11,170 nt of DNA from Acidithiobacillus ferruginosus (GTDB taxonomy: Bacteria > Pseudomonadota > Gammaproteobacteria > Acidithiobacillales > Acidithiobacillaceae), in the NCBI RefSeq assembly GCF_018854495.1, contig NZ_JABBDR010000086.1, forward strand, positions 1-11,170, read 5' to 3'. Position 1 is the first letter of the stretch. The number at the start of each line of letters is the position of its first letter. A model generated the notes under the pieces. It was not told the origin of the DNA and did no database searches. It saw only the letters and a list, made by a program, of their open reading frames with translations. The position numbers and the translations under genes are program-made. Below are positions 1 through 8,174 of this stretch, in pieces.

Positions 1-1634
<1,634 letters not shown>

Positions 1635-1638
1635 GTTG

Positions 1639-1669
1639 GTGACTGCCCGGCGCAGGTCAGGGGCGTCAC
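1639..1669. terminator. Inverted repeat at the manC/rmlC convergent junction, possible bidirectional terminator
   Basis: GTGAC (1639-1643) plus GCCC (1645-1648) can pair with GGGC (1661-1664) plus GTCAC (1665-1669). This gives a nine-pair stem with one bulged T and a 12-base loop. It fills the 31-base gap between the two facing genes and takes in the rmlC stop codon (1666-1668). No U-run follows on either strand, so it is not a canonical intrinsic terminator. Its position is the main argument for a 3'-end role. Confidence 0.35.
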
Positions 1670-2223
1670 GGAAAGGTCTCACTCTCCGATAAAGGCAGCC
1701 CGGCGGCATCCTTGGTGGCCAGCAGGGGTGGCCTACCATCCGCCAGGGGCCAGTCGATGGCGATATCCGGGTCGTTCCAGATCACGCAGCGCTCCGCTTC
1801 CGGGGCATAAAACTCCGTGGTTTTGTAGAGAAAGTCCGCCGACTCGCTGAGCACATAAAAGCCGTGGGCGAAACCGGGAGGCACCCAGAGCATCTGCTGA
1901 TTTTCGGCGGAGAGCGTGGCGCCAGCCCATCGTCCGAAGTGCGGCGAGGAGCGGCGTAGATCCACCGCCACGTCGAAAACCGCACCGCTCACGACCCGTA
2001 CCAGTTTGCCCTGGGGCTGATGAATCTGATAATGCAGCCCGCGCAGGACGCCCTGCTGGGAGCGGCTGTGGTTGTCCTGCACGAAGTCGAGGTCCAGCCC
2101 GGCCGCAGCGAAGGCGCGCCGGTTCCAGCTTTCCATGAAAAACCCCCGGACGTCCCCGAAAACCTTGGGGGTGATGAGGAGAACCTCGGGGATGGTGAGG
2201 GCTTCGACTTTCAAGGCCGACAC
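1666..2223 (-). CDS. rfbC: dTDP-4-dehydrorhamnose 3,5-epimerase
   Basis: RmlC/RfbC epimerises dTDP-4-keto-6-deoxyglucose at C3 and C5, the third step to dTDP-L-rhamnose, in the cytoplasm. The 185-residue length is typical. Family landmarks from the first possible start are [15 protein letters not shown] (residues 20-34), FVQDNHS (47-53), the catalytic histidine in VLRGLHYQ (H64), GKLVRV with K73, VAVDLR (85-90), [10 protein letters not shown] (113-122) and LYKTTEFY (Y133/Y139). It lies downstream of rmlA and overlaps its end. The start is ambiguous. GTG at 2221-2223 gives the coordinates listed. TTG at 2212-2214 would give a product starting MKVEALTIP, closer to the usual family N terminus. 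It would also overlap the rmlA stop as TTGA and sit nine bases after a GAAGG ribosome-binding site, while that site abuts the GTG. rmlB and rmlD are not in the window. Confidence 0.95.
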   Translation of the reverse strand: MSALKVEALTIPEVLLITPKVFGDVRGFFMESWNRRAFAAAGLDLDFVQDNHSRSQQGVLRGLHYQIHQPQGKLVRVVSGAVFDVAVDLRRSSPHFGRWAGATLSAENQQMLWVPPGFAHGFYVLSESADFLYKTTEFYAPEAERCVIWNDPDIAIDWPLADGRPPLLATKDAAGLPLSESETFP

Positions 2224-3095
2224 CCTTCGCTGAGAACACGCAGGAGATAGTCGCCGTAGCCGCTTTTCTGTAACGGAGCGGCGAGGCGACTGAGGGCTTC
2301 GCCGTCGATGTAGCCCATGCGGTAGGCGATTTCTTCGGGGCAGGCGACTTTGAGTCCCTGGCGTTCTTCCAGGGTGCGGATGAATTGGCCGGCGTTGAGC
2401 AGATCCGCGTGGGTGCCCGTGTCGAGCCAGGCCGTACCGCGACCGAGCACCTCCACCTGTAGACGTTTTTCCTGCAGGTAGAGGCGGTTGAGGTCGGTGA
2501 TCTCCAGCTCGCCGCGCGCCGAGGGCTGGATTTCCCGGGCCATCCGACTGCCACTTCCGTCATAAAAATACAGCCCGGTTACCGCGTAGCACGAACGCGG
2601 AACGTCCGGTTTTTCTTCGAGACCGACGGCCTGGTGGTCGGCATCGAACTCGACGACGCCATAGGCACGCGGATTGGCGACATGGTAGGCGAAGATGGTG
2701 GCGCCGGTGTCGCGGGCGTTGGCGGCCTGTAGCGTTTCGCTGAGTTCGTGACCGTAGAAGACATTGTCGCCGAGCACCAGCGCGGAGGGGCTCCCCGCCA
2801 GGAAATCCTCGGCGATCAGCAAAGCCTGGGCCAGCCCTTCCGGGCGTGCCTGCTCCGCATACGCGAAAGACAGGCCCCATTGGCTTCCATCTCCCAGCAA
2901 CTGCCGGAAACGCGGCAAATCGTCGGGAGTGGAGATGACGAGCATCTCCCGGATGCCCGCCAGCATGAGGGTTGCCAGGGGATAGTAGATGAGGGGCTTG
3001 TCATAGACCGGCATGAGCTGCTTGCTGACGGTCTGGGTCAGCGGATAGAGCCGGGTACCGGAACCGCCGGCGAGGATGATCCCTTTACGATGCAT
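2211..3095 (-). CDS. rfbA: Glucose-1-phosphate thymidylyltransferase
   Basis: RmlA/RfbA joins glucose-1-phosphate and dTTP to give dTDP-glucose, the first committed step of dTDP-rhamnose synthesis and an allosteric control point. The 294 residues match the family length. Motifs seen: [11 protein letters not shown] (residues 10-20), [11 protein letters not shown] (24-34), VLGDN with the metal-binding D110, EEKP with K162 at the sugar-phosphate site, [10 protein letters not shown] (194-203) and WLDTGTH with D225. The ATG at 3095 is preceded by a GAGG ribosome-binding site. Transcription probably starts from a promoter at 3170-3198 in the divergent region. The end overlaps rmlC by 13 bases (or 4 if rmlC starts at TTG), so the pair is an operon. 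The product could also feed other dTDP-sugars, since rmlB and rmlD are not adjacent here. Confidence 0.96.
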   Translation of the reverse strand: MHRKGIILAGGSGTRLYPLTQTVSKQLMPVYDKPLIYYPLATLMLAGIREMLVISTPDDLPRFRQLLGDGSQWGLSFAYAEQARPEGLAQALLIAEDFLAGSPSALVLGDNVFYGHELSETLQAANARDTGATIFAYHVANPRAYGVVEFDADHQAVGLEEKPDVPRSCYAVTGLYFYDGSGSRMAREIQPSARGELEITDLNRLYLQEKRLQVEVLGRGTAWLDTGTHADLLNAGQFIRTLEERQGLKVACPEEIAYRMGYIDGEALSRLAAPLQKSGYGDYLLRVLSEGCRP

Positions 3096-3169
3096 TGCGG
3101 GCCTCAGGTTGGTTGAAATGGTCCACGGGCAGAAATTTTGTGGTCATTCACTCTGTCGATATCGCGGCG

Positions 3170-3198
3170 ATTGTATGTGTCCTGGGGCGCCGGGGCAA
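3170..3198 (-). promoter_or_regulatory. Putative sigma-70 promoter for rfbA-rfbC
   Basis: Reading the - strand, TTGCCC (3193-3198, 4 of 6 to the -35 consensus) is followed after exactly 17 bases by TACAAT (3170-3175, 5 of 6 to the -10 consensus). The start site would fall near 3163, giving a leader of about 70 bases before the rmlA ATG. Nothing longer than this promoter pair is evident in the 198-base gap (3096-3293). Confidence 0.5.
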
Positions 3199-3227
3199 GA
3201 TACCCAGGCGCGCCGTGCGACAACGGC

Positions 3228-3255
3228 TTGAGCGATGGCACCCCGTCGGCATAAG
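3228..3255 (+). promoter_or_regulatory. Putative promoter for the MFS transporter gene
   Basis: TTGAGC (3228-3233) and CATAAG (3250-3255) are separated by 16 bases; each matches 4 of 6 consensus positions. A start near 3262 would leave a leader of about 30 bases, followed by an AGGGGA ribosome-binding site at 3283-3288, five bases before the ATG. The match is modest and is supported mainly by position. Confidence 0.35.
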
Positions 3256-3293
3256 CTAGTCCCTCCGTTCGACCGGCCTGGCAGGGGATTTTC

Positions 3294-4670
3294 ATGAACA
3301 GACAAGGTGGCCTGCCCACAGCAAACGTCCCCCCGGTACAGGTTGCCGACAGGCAACGCGGCCACGCCCTGGGCGCCGCCATGCTGGGAATGCTGCTCGA
3401 CGGCTACGACCTCAGCATCATGGCGGTGGTGCTCCTCCCCCTGCACAGCGCCTGGCATCTGCACGCGACCCAGACCGGCCCGCTCATGGCCATGGCGTTA
3501 CTCGGGTCTTTGCTGGGAGGCTTGGCGGGCGGCGTCTTCACCGACCGGTTCGGCCGCCGCAAGCTGCTGTTCCCAAACATATTCCTCTACGTCATCGGGG
3601 CCCTGGTCAGCGCCCTCAGCCCGAATGTCCCCGTGCTTTTTCTGGGCCGCTTTCTGACCGGGCTGGCGATTGGCCTCGACTATCCGCTGGTGGCCACCAT
3701 CGTTGCGGAATACAGCCAGTCCGCCAACCGGGGAAACCGTTTCGCCCGGGTAAACCTGGCCTGGTATGTCGGCGCCCTGCTGTCCACCGGTATCGGCTGG
3801 GCCCTGTTGTTTACTGGCGACGACTCCTGGCGCTGGATGCTGGGGAGTGCAGTGGTCCCCGCGCTTGCCCTGCTCTGGTTGCGGCGCGGCTTGCCGGAGT
3901 CGCCGCGCTGGCTGGCGCGTAACGGGCATGTCGGCGCGGCCCGCGCGGCCCTGGCCCGGCTGTCCCCCGAGAGCACGCCCGCCGAACTCGGCGCGCAGTT
4001 GGCGACTTTTCAGGGGCATCGCCAGTCGTGGCGGGTGCTGCTGCGTAAAGTCTGGCTGCGTCGGCTGCTGCTCAGCATTTTCCCCTGGTTCTGTCTGGAT
4101 GTGGTGGGCCTGGGCATTGGCCTGTATTTTCCCCTGGTGTTGCGCAGCAACGGCCTCGCCAGCAGTAACGGAACCGCGGCGGCCATCAATGCCGTCTTTC
4201 TGGTGATCTCCGCTCTGGGCATTCTCTATATTCTCTCCCGCCTCGACCGCTGGGGCCGGATCCCCCTGCAAAGCGCCGGGTTCGGCATGATGTCTCTCGG
4301 CCTGGCGCTGTTCGCGCTGTGCTCCTGGAATGGCTGGATTGCCGGGATTTATGGGGGTGCCGCGGTCTATTCCCTGGGGGTGGGCATCGGTCCGGGAGTG
4401 ACGGTTTTCGCGCTGGCCGTAGAAATTTTTCCGACGGAATTGCGTGCCAGCGCGGCGGGGCTGGCGACGGGACTTTCCCGCCTGGGGGCCTTCGTTTCGG
4501 CGCTGTTGTTTCCGATTCTCGAGAAAAGCTGGGGCATACCGCTGGTGCTGCTGGTCATGGCCCTGGTGTCCCTGCTGGGAATGTTCACTACCCTCATCTA
4601 CGGGGTGGAATCGCGGCAGAAAAGCCTGGAAGATTTGGAACGCGTGGATGCGCCGGTGGCAACGCCCTGA
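3294..4670 (+). CDS. Major facilitator superfamily transporter (sugar/metabolite porter type)
   Basis: This 458-residue inner-membrane protein has the size and hydrophobic pattern of a 12-helix MFS carrier. Helix 1 contains LLDGYDL (residues 34-40, D36), typical of metabolite:H+ symporters. The loop 2-3 signature VFTDRFGRRKLLF is at 81-93. After helix 6 comes the sugar-porter mark PESPRWL (201-207), followed by the long charged central loop. The second-half signature EIFPTELRASAAGLATGLSR (377-396) is also family-typical. The substrate cannot be read from sequence; sugars, organic or aromatic acids and phosphate are all known in relatives. It is a single-gene unit, divergent from rmlA and convergent with the TonB-like gene 13 bases downstream. 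ATG at 3294 has an AGGGGA site at good spacing. Nothing ties it functionally to either neighbouring operon. Confidence 0.9.
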   Translation: MNRQGGLPTANVPPVQVADRQRGHALGAAMLGMLLDGYDLSIMAVVLLPLHSAWHLHATQTGPLMAMALLGSLLGGLAGGVFTDRFGRRKLLFPNIFLYVIGALVSALSPNVPVLFLGRFLTGLAIGLDYPLVATIVAEYSQSANRGNRFARVNLAWYVGALLSTGIGWALLFTGDDSWRWMLGSAVVPALALLWLRRGLPESPRWLARNGHVGAARAALARLSPESTPAELGAQLATFQGHRQSWRVLLRKVWLRRLLLSIFPWFCLDVVGLGIGLYFPLVLRSNGLASSNGTAAAINAVFLVISALGILYILSRLDRWGRIPLQSAGFGMMSLGLALFALCSWNGWIAGIYGGAAVYSLGVGIGPGVTVFALAVEIFPTELRASAAGLATGLSRLGAFVSALLFPILEKSWGIPLVLLVMALVSLLGMFTTLIYGVESRQKSLEDLERVDAPVATP

Positions 4671-4684
4671 GCACGCGGGTTGCC
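4658..4684. terminator. Inverted repeat at the MFS/TonB-like convergent junction, possible bidirectional terminator
   Basis: GGCAAC (4658-4663) pairs with GTTGCC (4679-4684), extended by CC/GG across a bulged G, with a loop of about ten bases. It spans the MFS stop codon and touches the first base of the opposing stop triplet. No U-run follows on either strand. It resembles the arrangement at 1639-1669. Confidence 0.35.
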
Positions 4685-5391
4685 TATTCAAAGCTCCAGG
4701 TGCGCACGATACGCAGCGGCGTGGGTGGGGACTGCCAGATGGCGGGCAGCGGTGGAAAGGGCGCCGCCTGCCGGATGATCGTATCGACGGCATGTACCAG
4801 CGCGGCATTCCGCGATCCCTGCTGCATCTCGATCGCCAGTAGCCGCCCGTCGGGGGCGATGGTGACGGCGACGACGACGCGACCCTGAGGTACGGTGGTA
4901 TGCTTTCCCCCAAGGAGGCGTTTCTCGGCCAGCGCCATGATCCGGCCCTCCCAGTCCTTCAGGTAAGCATTCAGCGCGACCGCCCGCGCCACCGATGACA
5001 CCGTCGCCGGCGCACGCTCCCGGCTGACGGGAAGATCACCGTCCGGGCGGCGCGGCGCGGGCCCCGCGGGGAAGGTAATCCGGGGATGGAGCAGGTTCGG
5101 CATCAGGGAAATTTCCACCAGCGAGCTGACGGGCGCTTTTTGCGGCAGGAACCCCACCAGCCCGCCCAGCAGCAACAGCCAGACCAGCACGTTGATGACC
5201 ACGGAAAGCAAGGCCCAGGGGAACAGGGTATCCAGGTCTTCTGGTCGCAAACGCAGGACGCGCATCATACCGAAAAATACGGCTGCCCCGAACCAACGGA
5301 TCAGGAACAGCAGGGCCGATACCGACGTAAAAGCCCCTATGAACGGCGACGGCGGCGACGGCGTAGCAGTCGCGTGCCGCGATGGCTTCAT
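4684..5391 (-). CDS. TonB-like energy-transducer family membrane protein
   Basis: The last ~90 residues (about 146-235) look like a TonB C-terminal domain: WEGRIMALAEKRL, then RVVVAVTIAPDGRLLAIEM, a helix, APFPPLP and the final strand LRIVRTWSFE. The N-terminal half is unusual for TonB. It has two hydrophobic stretches (roughly 17-46, broken by R32, and 57-83) instead of one, no visible SxxxH proline-rich spacer, and only a short linker (84-140) with scattered prolines. TonB proteins use the ExbB/ExbD proton-motive-force motor to open outer-membrane receptors; exbB and exbD are not in the window. ATG at 5391 is chosen because it forms an ATGA overlap with the hemB stop; a TTG nine bases upstream is an alternative. 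It is the last gene of the hemC-hemD-hemB unit. A role in haem or metal uptake is inference from context only. Confidence 0.8.
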   Translation of the reverse strand: MKPSRHATATPSPPSPFIGAFTSVSALLFLIRWFGAAVFFGMMRVLRLRPEDLDTLFPWALLSVVINVLVWLLLLGGLVGFLPQKAPVSSLVEISLMPNLLHPRITFPAGPAPRRPDGDLPVSRERAPATVSSVARAVALNAYLKDWEGRIMALAEKRLLGGKHTTVPQGRVVVAVTIAPDGRLLAIEMQQGSRNAALVHAVDTIIRQAAPFPPLPAIWQSPPTPLRIVRTWSFE

Positions 5392-6380
5392 CCCAACCAA
5401 TCGGCTGCAGCGAGGGCATAATAGGTGATGATGGCGTCGCCCCCGGCCCTTTTGATGCCGAGCAGGGACTCCAGGACACTGCTCTGCAGATCCAGCCAGC
5501 CGGCCCGGGCAGCGGCTTGCAGCATGCTGTATTCACCGGACACCTGATACGCCAGCACCGGCAGGTCGCAGCGCTCGCGAAGGTCACGGATGATATCCAG
5601 ATACGCCATGGCAGGCTTCACCATCACCATATCACAGCCCTCCTGGATATCCAGCGCCATTTCGCGAAAGGCCTCACGCCGGTTGGCGGGGTCCATCTGA
5701 TAGCCTTTGCGGTCCCCGAACTGGGGCGCGCTGTCGGCTGCATCGCGGAAAGGGCCATAAAAAGCGCTGGCGTATTTGACCGCATAGGACAGAATGCTGA
5801 CCTGCGGATGCCGCGCCGCGTCCAGCGCCTCGCGGATCGCCATCACCATGCCGTCCACCATGCCCGAAGGGGCGACGACGTCCACCCCCGCTTCCGCATA
5901 AGAAATGGCCTGCCGCTGCAGGTTTTCCAGGGTGGCGTAATCGTCTCGGTCACCGCCCGCATCCAGCATACCGCAATGGCCATGGGCGGTGTATTCGCAA
6001 AAGCACGCGTCGGCGATGATCAGCAATTGCGGATATGCGCTGCGGATGGCGCGAATCGCCCGTTGCACCAGCCCCTCCGCCGCCCAGGAGGCAGAGCCAA
6101 TGGCGTCCTTGCAGTGTTCTTCCAGGACGCCAAACAGCAGCACCCCGGAGACACCCCGCGCTGCGGCCTCCGCGCAGAGTTGCAGCGCCGAGTCGATGCT
6201 GTGGCGGAAAACGCCGGGCATGGAGGAGATTTCCGTACGGACGCCGTCCCCTTCCACCAGAAAGACCGGCAGAATGAAATCGGCGGCACGTAGATGGTGT
6301 TCACGCAACATCCGGCGCATGGCCGGGTGTCGCCGCAGGCGACGGGGTTCATGGCGGGACGACAGATCGGGAAGGTTCAT
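5388..6380 (-). CDS. hemB: Delta-aminolevulinic acid dehydratase (porphobilinogen synthase)
   Basis: HemB condenses two 5-aminolevulinate molecules to porphobilinogen, in the cytoplasm. The 330-residue product is of normal length. The two active-site lysines are seen as YAVKYAS (K202) and the Schiff-base lysine in MVMVKPAMAY (K255). DACFCEYTAHGHCG carries C126, C128 and C136, the cysteine triad of the zinc-dependent class. The magnesium-only class, as in Pseudomonas, has Asp-type residues here. FRDAADSAP and RKGYQMDPANRREA are further family hallmarks. The reading frame extends 27 bases upstream, but ATG at 6380 is preferred: it overlaps the hemD stop as ATGA, has a GGAG site about eight bases upstream, and gives the usual N terminus. 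Its substrate comes from the C5 route, shown by hemL in the same window. Confidence 0.97.
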   Translation of the reverse strand: MNLPDLSSRHEPRRLRRHPAMRRMLREHHLRAADFILPVFLVEGDGVRTEISSMPGVFRHSIDSALQLCAEAAARGVSGVLLFGVLEEHCKDAIGSASWAAEGLVQRAIRAIRSAYPQLLIIADACFCEYTAHGHCGMLDAGGDRDDYATLENLQRQAISYAEAGVDVVAPSGMVDGMVMAIREALDAARHPQVSILSYAVKYASAFYGPFRDAADSAPQFGDRKGYQMDPANRREAFREMALDIQEGCDMVMVKPAMAYLDIIRDLRERCDLPVLAYQVSGEYSMLQAAARAGWLDLQSSVLESLLGIKRAGGDAIITYYALAAADWLG

Positions 6381-7165
6381 GCAACGGGCTCCAGGCCTTG
6401 CGCCCACACCGTCAGCGCCGCCAGCATACCAGCCGTACTGGCTTCCGGGGCGATCCAGGGGGCGGGCAGACCGACCGTGGTGACGGCCTCGGCGGTGAGG
6501 GGACTGATGGCGATGATGGGCGTGTTCTTCAGCCAGCGTTGTCCCAGCCCCCCCACCATCTGATAGAAATTATTGAAGATCTCCGGGCTGGTCACGGTGA
6601 CCGCATCCAGCTCGCCCCGTGCCCAGGCATGCAGCAACGGCGTCGGGTTGGTGCCGGGCAACCGGCGCCGGTAGCAGAACACCTCGTCGGTGATGGCTCC
6701 TCGCTCATCCAGGGTCTTCTCCAGCAACTCCCGGCCCTGATCACCGGCAAACAGCGCGATGCGCTGCCCACGCACGGCCAGCAGTTCGGGACTTTCCAGC
6801 AAACCCTCGGAGCTGAAACGCCGGGGGACCAGGTCGACCTGCAGGCCAAACTCACGCAACGCCTTGGCGGTCTCCCGTCCCACCGCCGCAATGCGCGGCC
6901 CTACCGGCCAGGACAGGTTGCGGCTCTGCAGGCGGCTGAGGGCGAAGGCGACGGCATTACGGCTGGAAAAAATCACCCAGTCATACGCCACAAGCCGATG
7001 CAAGGCGTCATCCAGAGACTGCCAGTTCTCCGGCGCCTCGATCTCGACGGCGGGAAACAGTATGGCGCGCGCGCCTTGCGCCTCCAACAGGGTCAGCATC
7101 TCGCCGGCCTGCGCGCGCGGCCGGGTAACCACGATGCCCTTGCCTCGCAGTATGGTGCCGTTCAT
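6377..7165 (-). CDS. hemD: Uroporphyrinogen-III synthase
   Basis: HemD cyclises hydroxymethylbilane with inversion of ring D to give uroporphyrinogen III, precursor of haem, sirohaem and cobalamin. The family is poorly conserved, but the 262-residue product has the two-domain landmarks. These are IVVTRPRAQAGEML (residues 11-24), FPAVEIEAP (37-45), DWVIFSSRNAV (62-72), IAAVGRETAKAL (92-103), the domain-2 segment VRGQRIALFAG (131-141), YRRRLP (165-170), DAVTVTSPEIFNNF (187-200) and the C-terminal PIIAISPLTAEAV followed by ASTAGMLAAL. The frame is open for 66 more codons upstream inside hemC. ATG at 7165 is the true start on N-terminal similarity and the ATGA overlap with the hemC stop. No strong ribosome-binding site precedes it, so translation probably depends on coupling to hemC. 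Confidence 0.94.
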   Translation of the reverse strand: MNGTILRGKGIVVTRPRAQAGEMLTLLEAQGARAILFPAVEIEAPENWQSLDDALHRLVAYDWVIFSSRNAVAFALSRLQSRNLSWPVGPRIAAVGRETAKALREFGLQVDLVPRRFSSEGLLESPELLAVRGQRIALFAGDQGRELLEKTLDERGAITDEVFCYRRRLPGTNPTPLLHAWARGELDAVTVTSPEIFNNFYQMVGGLGQRWLKNTPIIAISPLTAEAVTTVGLPAPWIAPEASTAGMLAALTVWAQGLEPVA

Positions 7166-8082
7166 GCGTTCCGGACATCCCCGATAATCTCCGCCGCCCC
7201 TTGCGCGACCAAGGCCGCAGCGACGGCCATGCCGAGGGCGACGGGGTCGCTGCCCTTCGCCTCGGCATGCAGTACCCGGCGCCCGTCCGGGGTGGCGACC
7301 AGCCCGCGCAGGAGCATCTGCGACCCCTGCCATCGGGCGAGCGCCGCCACCGGGAGCCGGCAATCCCCGCCCAGCACCCGATTCATGCTGCGCTCCGCCA
7401 GCACGCAGTTCTGGGTATCGGCATCGGCCAGGGGGGCCAGCAGTTCCCGGGTCTGCCGGTCGTCGCTGCGCGCCTCGATGCCTATGGCCCCTTGCCCCAC
7501 CGCCGGCAGAGAGCAGTCGATGTCCAGCAGATGGGTGATGCGATCGGGCAAACCAAGGCGCTTGAGGCCCGCAGCGGCGAGAATGATCGCGTCATAATGC
7601 CCCTCGTCCAGCCTACGTAGGCGCGTAGCGACATTGCCGCGCAGGTCATCGACCCGCAAATGGGGGTAGCGCTCCAGTAATTGCGCCCGCCGCCGCAGGC
7701 TGGAGCTTCCCACCCGTGCGCCCTCCGGCAAGGCATCGGGATGCGGAAAGGTATTGCTGACGAAGGCATCCCGGACATCCTCCCGAGCCATGATGGCGAC
7801 GATTTCCAGACCATCCGGCTGTAGCGCTGGCACATCCTTCATGGAATGCACGGCGACATCCACTCGCTGCTGCTGCAGGGCATCCTCGATTTCCTTGACA
7901 AAGAGGCCCTTACCGCCCAGCGCATGCAGGGGTGCATCCAGAAGAACGTCGCCGCTGGTGGTCATGGTGATGATCTCGACCGCCATTCCCGGATGAAGCC
8001 GCAACAGGGCGGCGCGGACGTGCTCCGCCTGCCAGACGGCCAGCGGGCTGGCACGGGTACCAATGCGAAGGGAGTGCGGCAT
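7162..8082 (-). CDS. hemC: Hydroxymethylbilane synthase (porphobilinogen deaminase)
   Basis: HemC polymerises four porphobilinogens into hydroxymethylbilane on a covalently bound dipyrromethane cofactor. The 306 residues match the family. Motifs seen: RIGTRASPLAVWQAE (residues 6-20), the GGKGLFVKEIE loop (56-66), VHSMKDVP with catalytic D83, VGSSSLRRRAQL (124-135) with substrate-binding arginines, RGNVATRLRRL (148-158), LPAVGQGAIGIE (192-203) and the cofactor cysteine C241 in VLGGDCRLPVAA. ATG at 8082 is the only good start, since an in-frame TAG lies 15 bases upstream. The ribosome-binding site is weak. A promoter with a perfect -35 box lies in the 92-base gap upstream, so this is the first gene of hemC-hemD-hemB-TonB-like. 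Confidence 0.97.
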   Translation of the reverse strand: MPHSLRIGTRASPLAVWQAEHVRAALLRLHPGMAVEIITMTTSGDVLLDAPLHALGGKGLFVKEIEDALQQQRVDVAVHSMKDVPALQPDGLEIVAIMAREDVRDAFVSNTFPHPDALPEGARVGSSSLRRRAQLLERYPHLRVDDLRGNVATRLRRLDEGHYDAIILAAAGLKRLGLPDRITHLLDIDCSLPAVGQGAIGIEARSDDRQTRELLAPLADADTQNCVLAERSMNRVLGGDCRLPVAALARWQGSQMLLRGLVATPDGRRVLHAEAKGSDPVALGMAVAAALVAQGAAEIIGDVRNA

Positions 8083-8129
8083 ATGGACTCGGCGGCTCTA
8101 ATGATGATCAGGAGAAGAATGGGTTATTC

Positions 8130-8157
8130 ACCTTAACAGCGCGGTTTTTTCTGTCAA
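8130..8157 (-). promoter_or_regulatory. Putative promoter of the hemC-hemD-hemB operon
   Basis: On the - strand a perfect TTGACA (8152-8157) is followed after 16 bases by TAAGGT (8130-8135, 3 of 6 to the -10 consensus). This lies in the only gap between hemC and the upstream gene. The start would fall near 8123, giving a leader of about 40 bases. The spacer holds an imperfect 12-base dyad, AACAGCGCGGTT on the + strand (8135-8146, symmetric at 10 of 12 positions), a possible regulator site. The weak -10 would fit activator or repressor control, which is inference. Confidence 0.55.
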
Positions 8158-8174
8158 GGGCGACACGGCGGCGC

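Noticed and set aside
3096..3293. Possible small RNA or riboswitch in the divergent gap
   Set aside because: No convincing long stem, terminator or known riboswitch core was seen; two promoters explain the space.
3498..4913. 471-codon open frame on the - strand opposite the MFS gene
   Set aside because: GC-rich shadow: low-complexity Gln/Arg/Gly-rich translation without any recognisable domain, while the opposite strand encodes a clear transporter.
5382..6293. 303-codon open frame on the + strand opposite hemB
   Set aside because: Antisense shadow of a clearly conserved enzyme; no domain or plausible start region.
7166..7363. Upstream extension of the hemD frame
   Set aside because: The extra 66 codons lie inside hemC and are Arg/Gly/Pro-rich with no similarity to the HemD N terminus; ATG at 7165 fits better.
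6398..7597. 399-codon open frame on the + strand opposite hemD and hemC
   Set aside because: It crosses the junction of two well-defined genes antisense to it and has the composition of a shadow frame, with no family motifs.
8111..8136. Five-residue mini-ORF with a good ribosome-binding site on the + strand (AGGAG before ATG, ending TAA at 8136)
   Set aside because: No + strand promoter or downstream + strand gene is present, and the region is better explained as the leader and promoter of hemC on the other strand.
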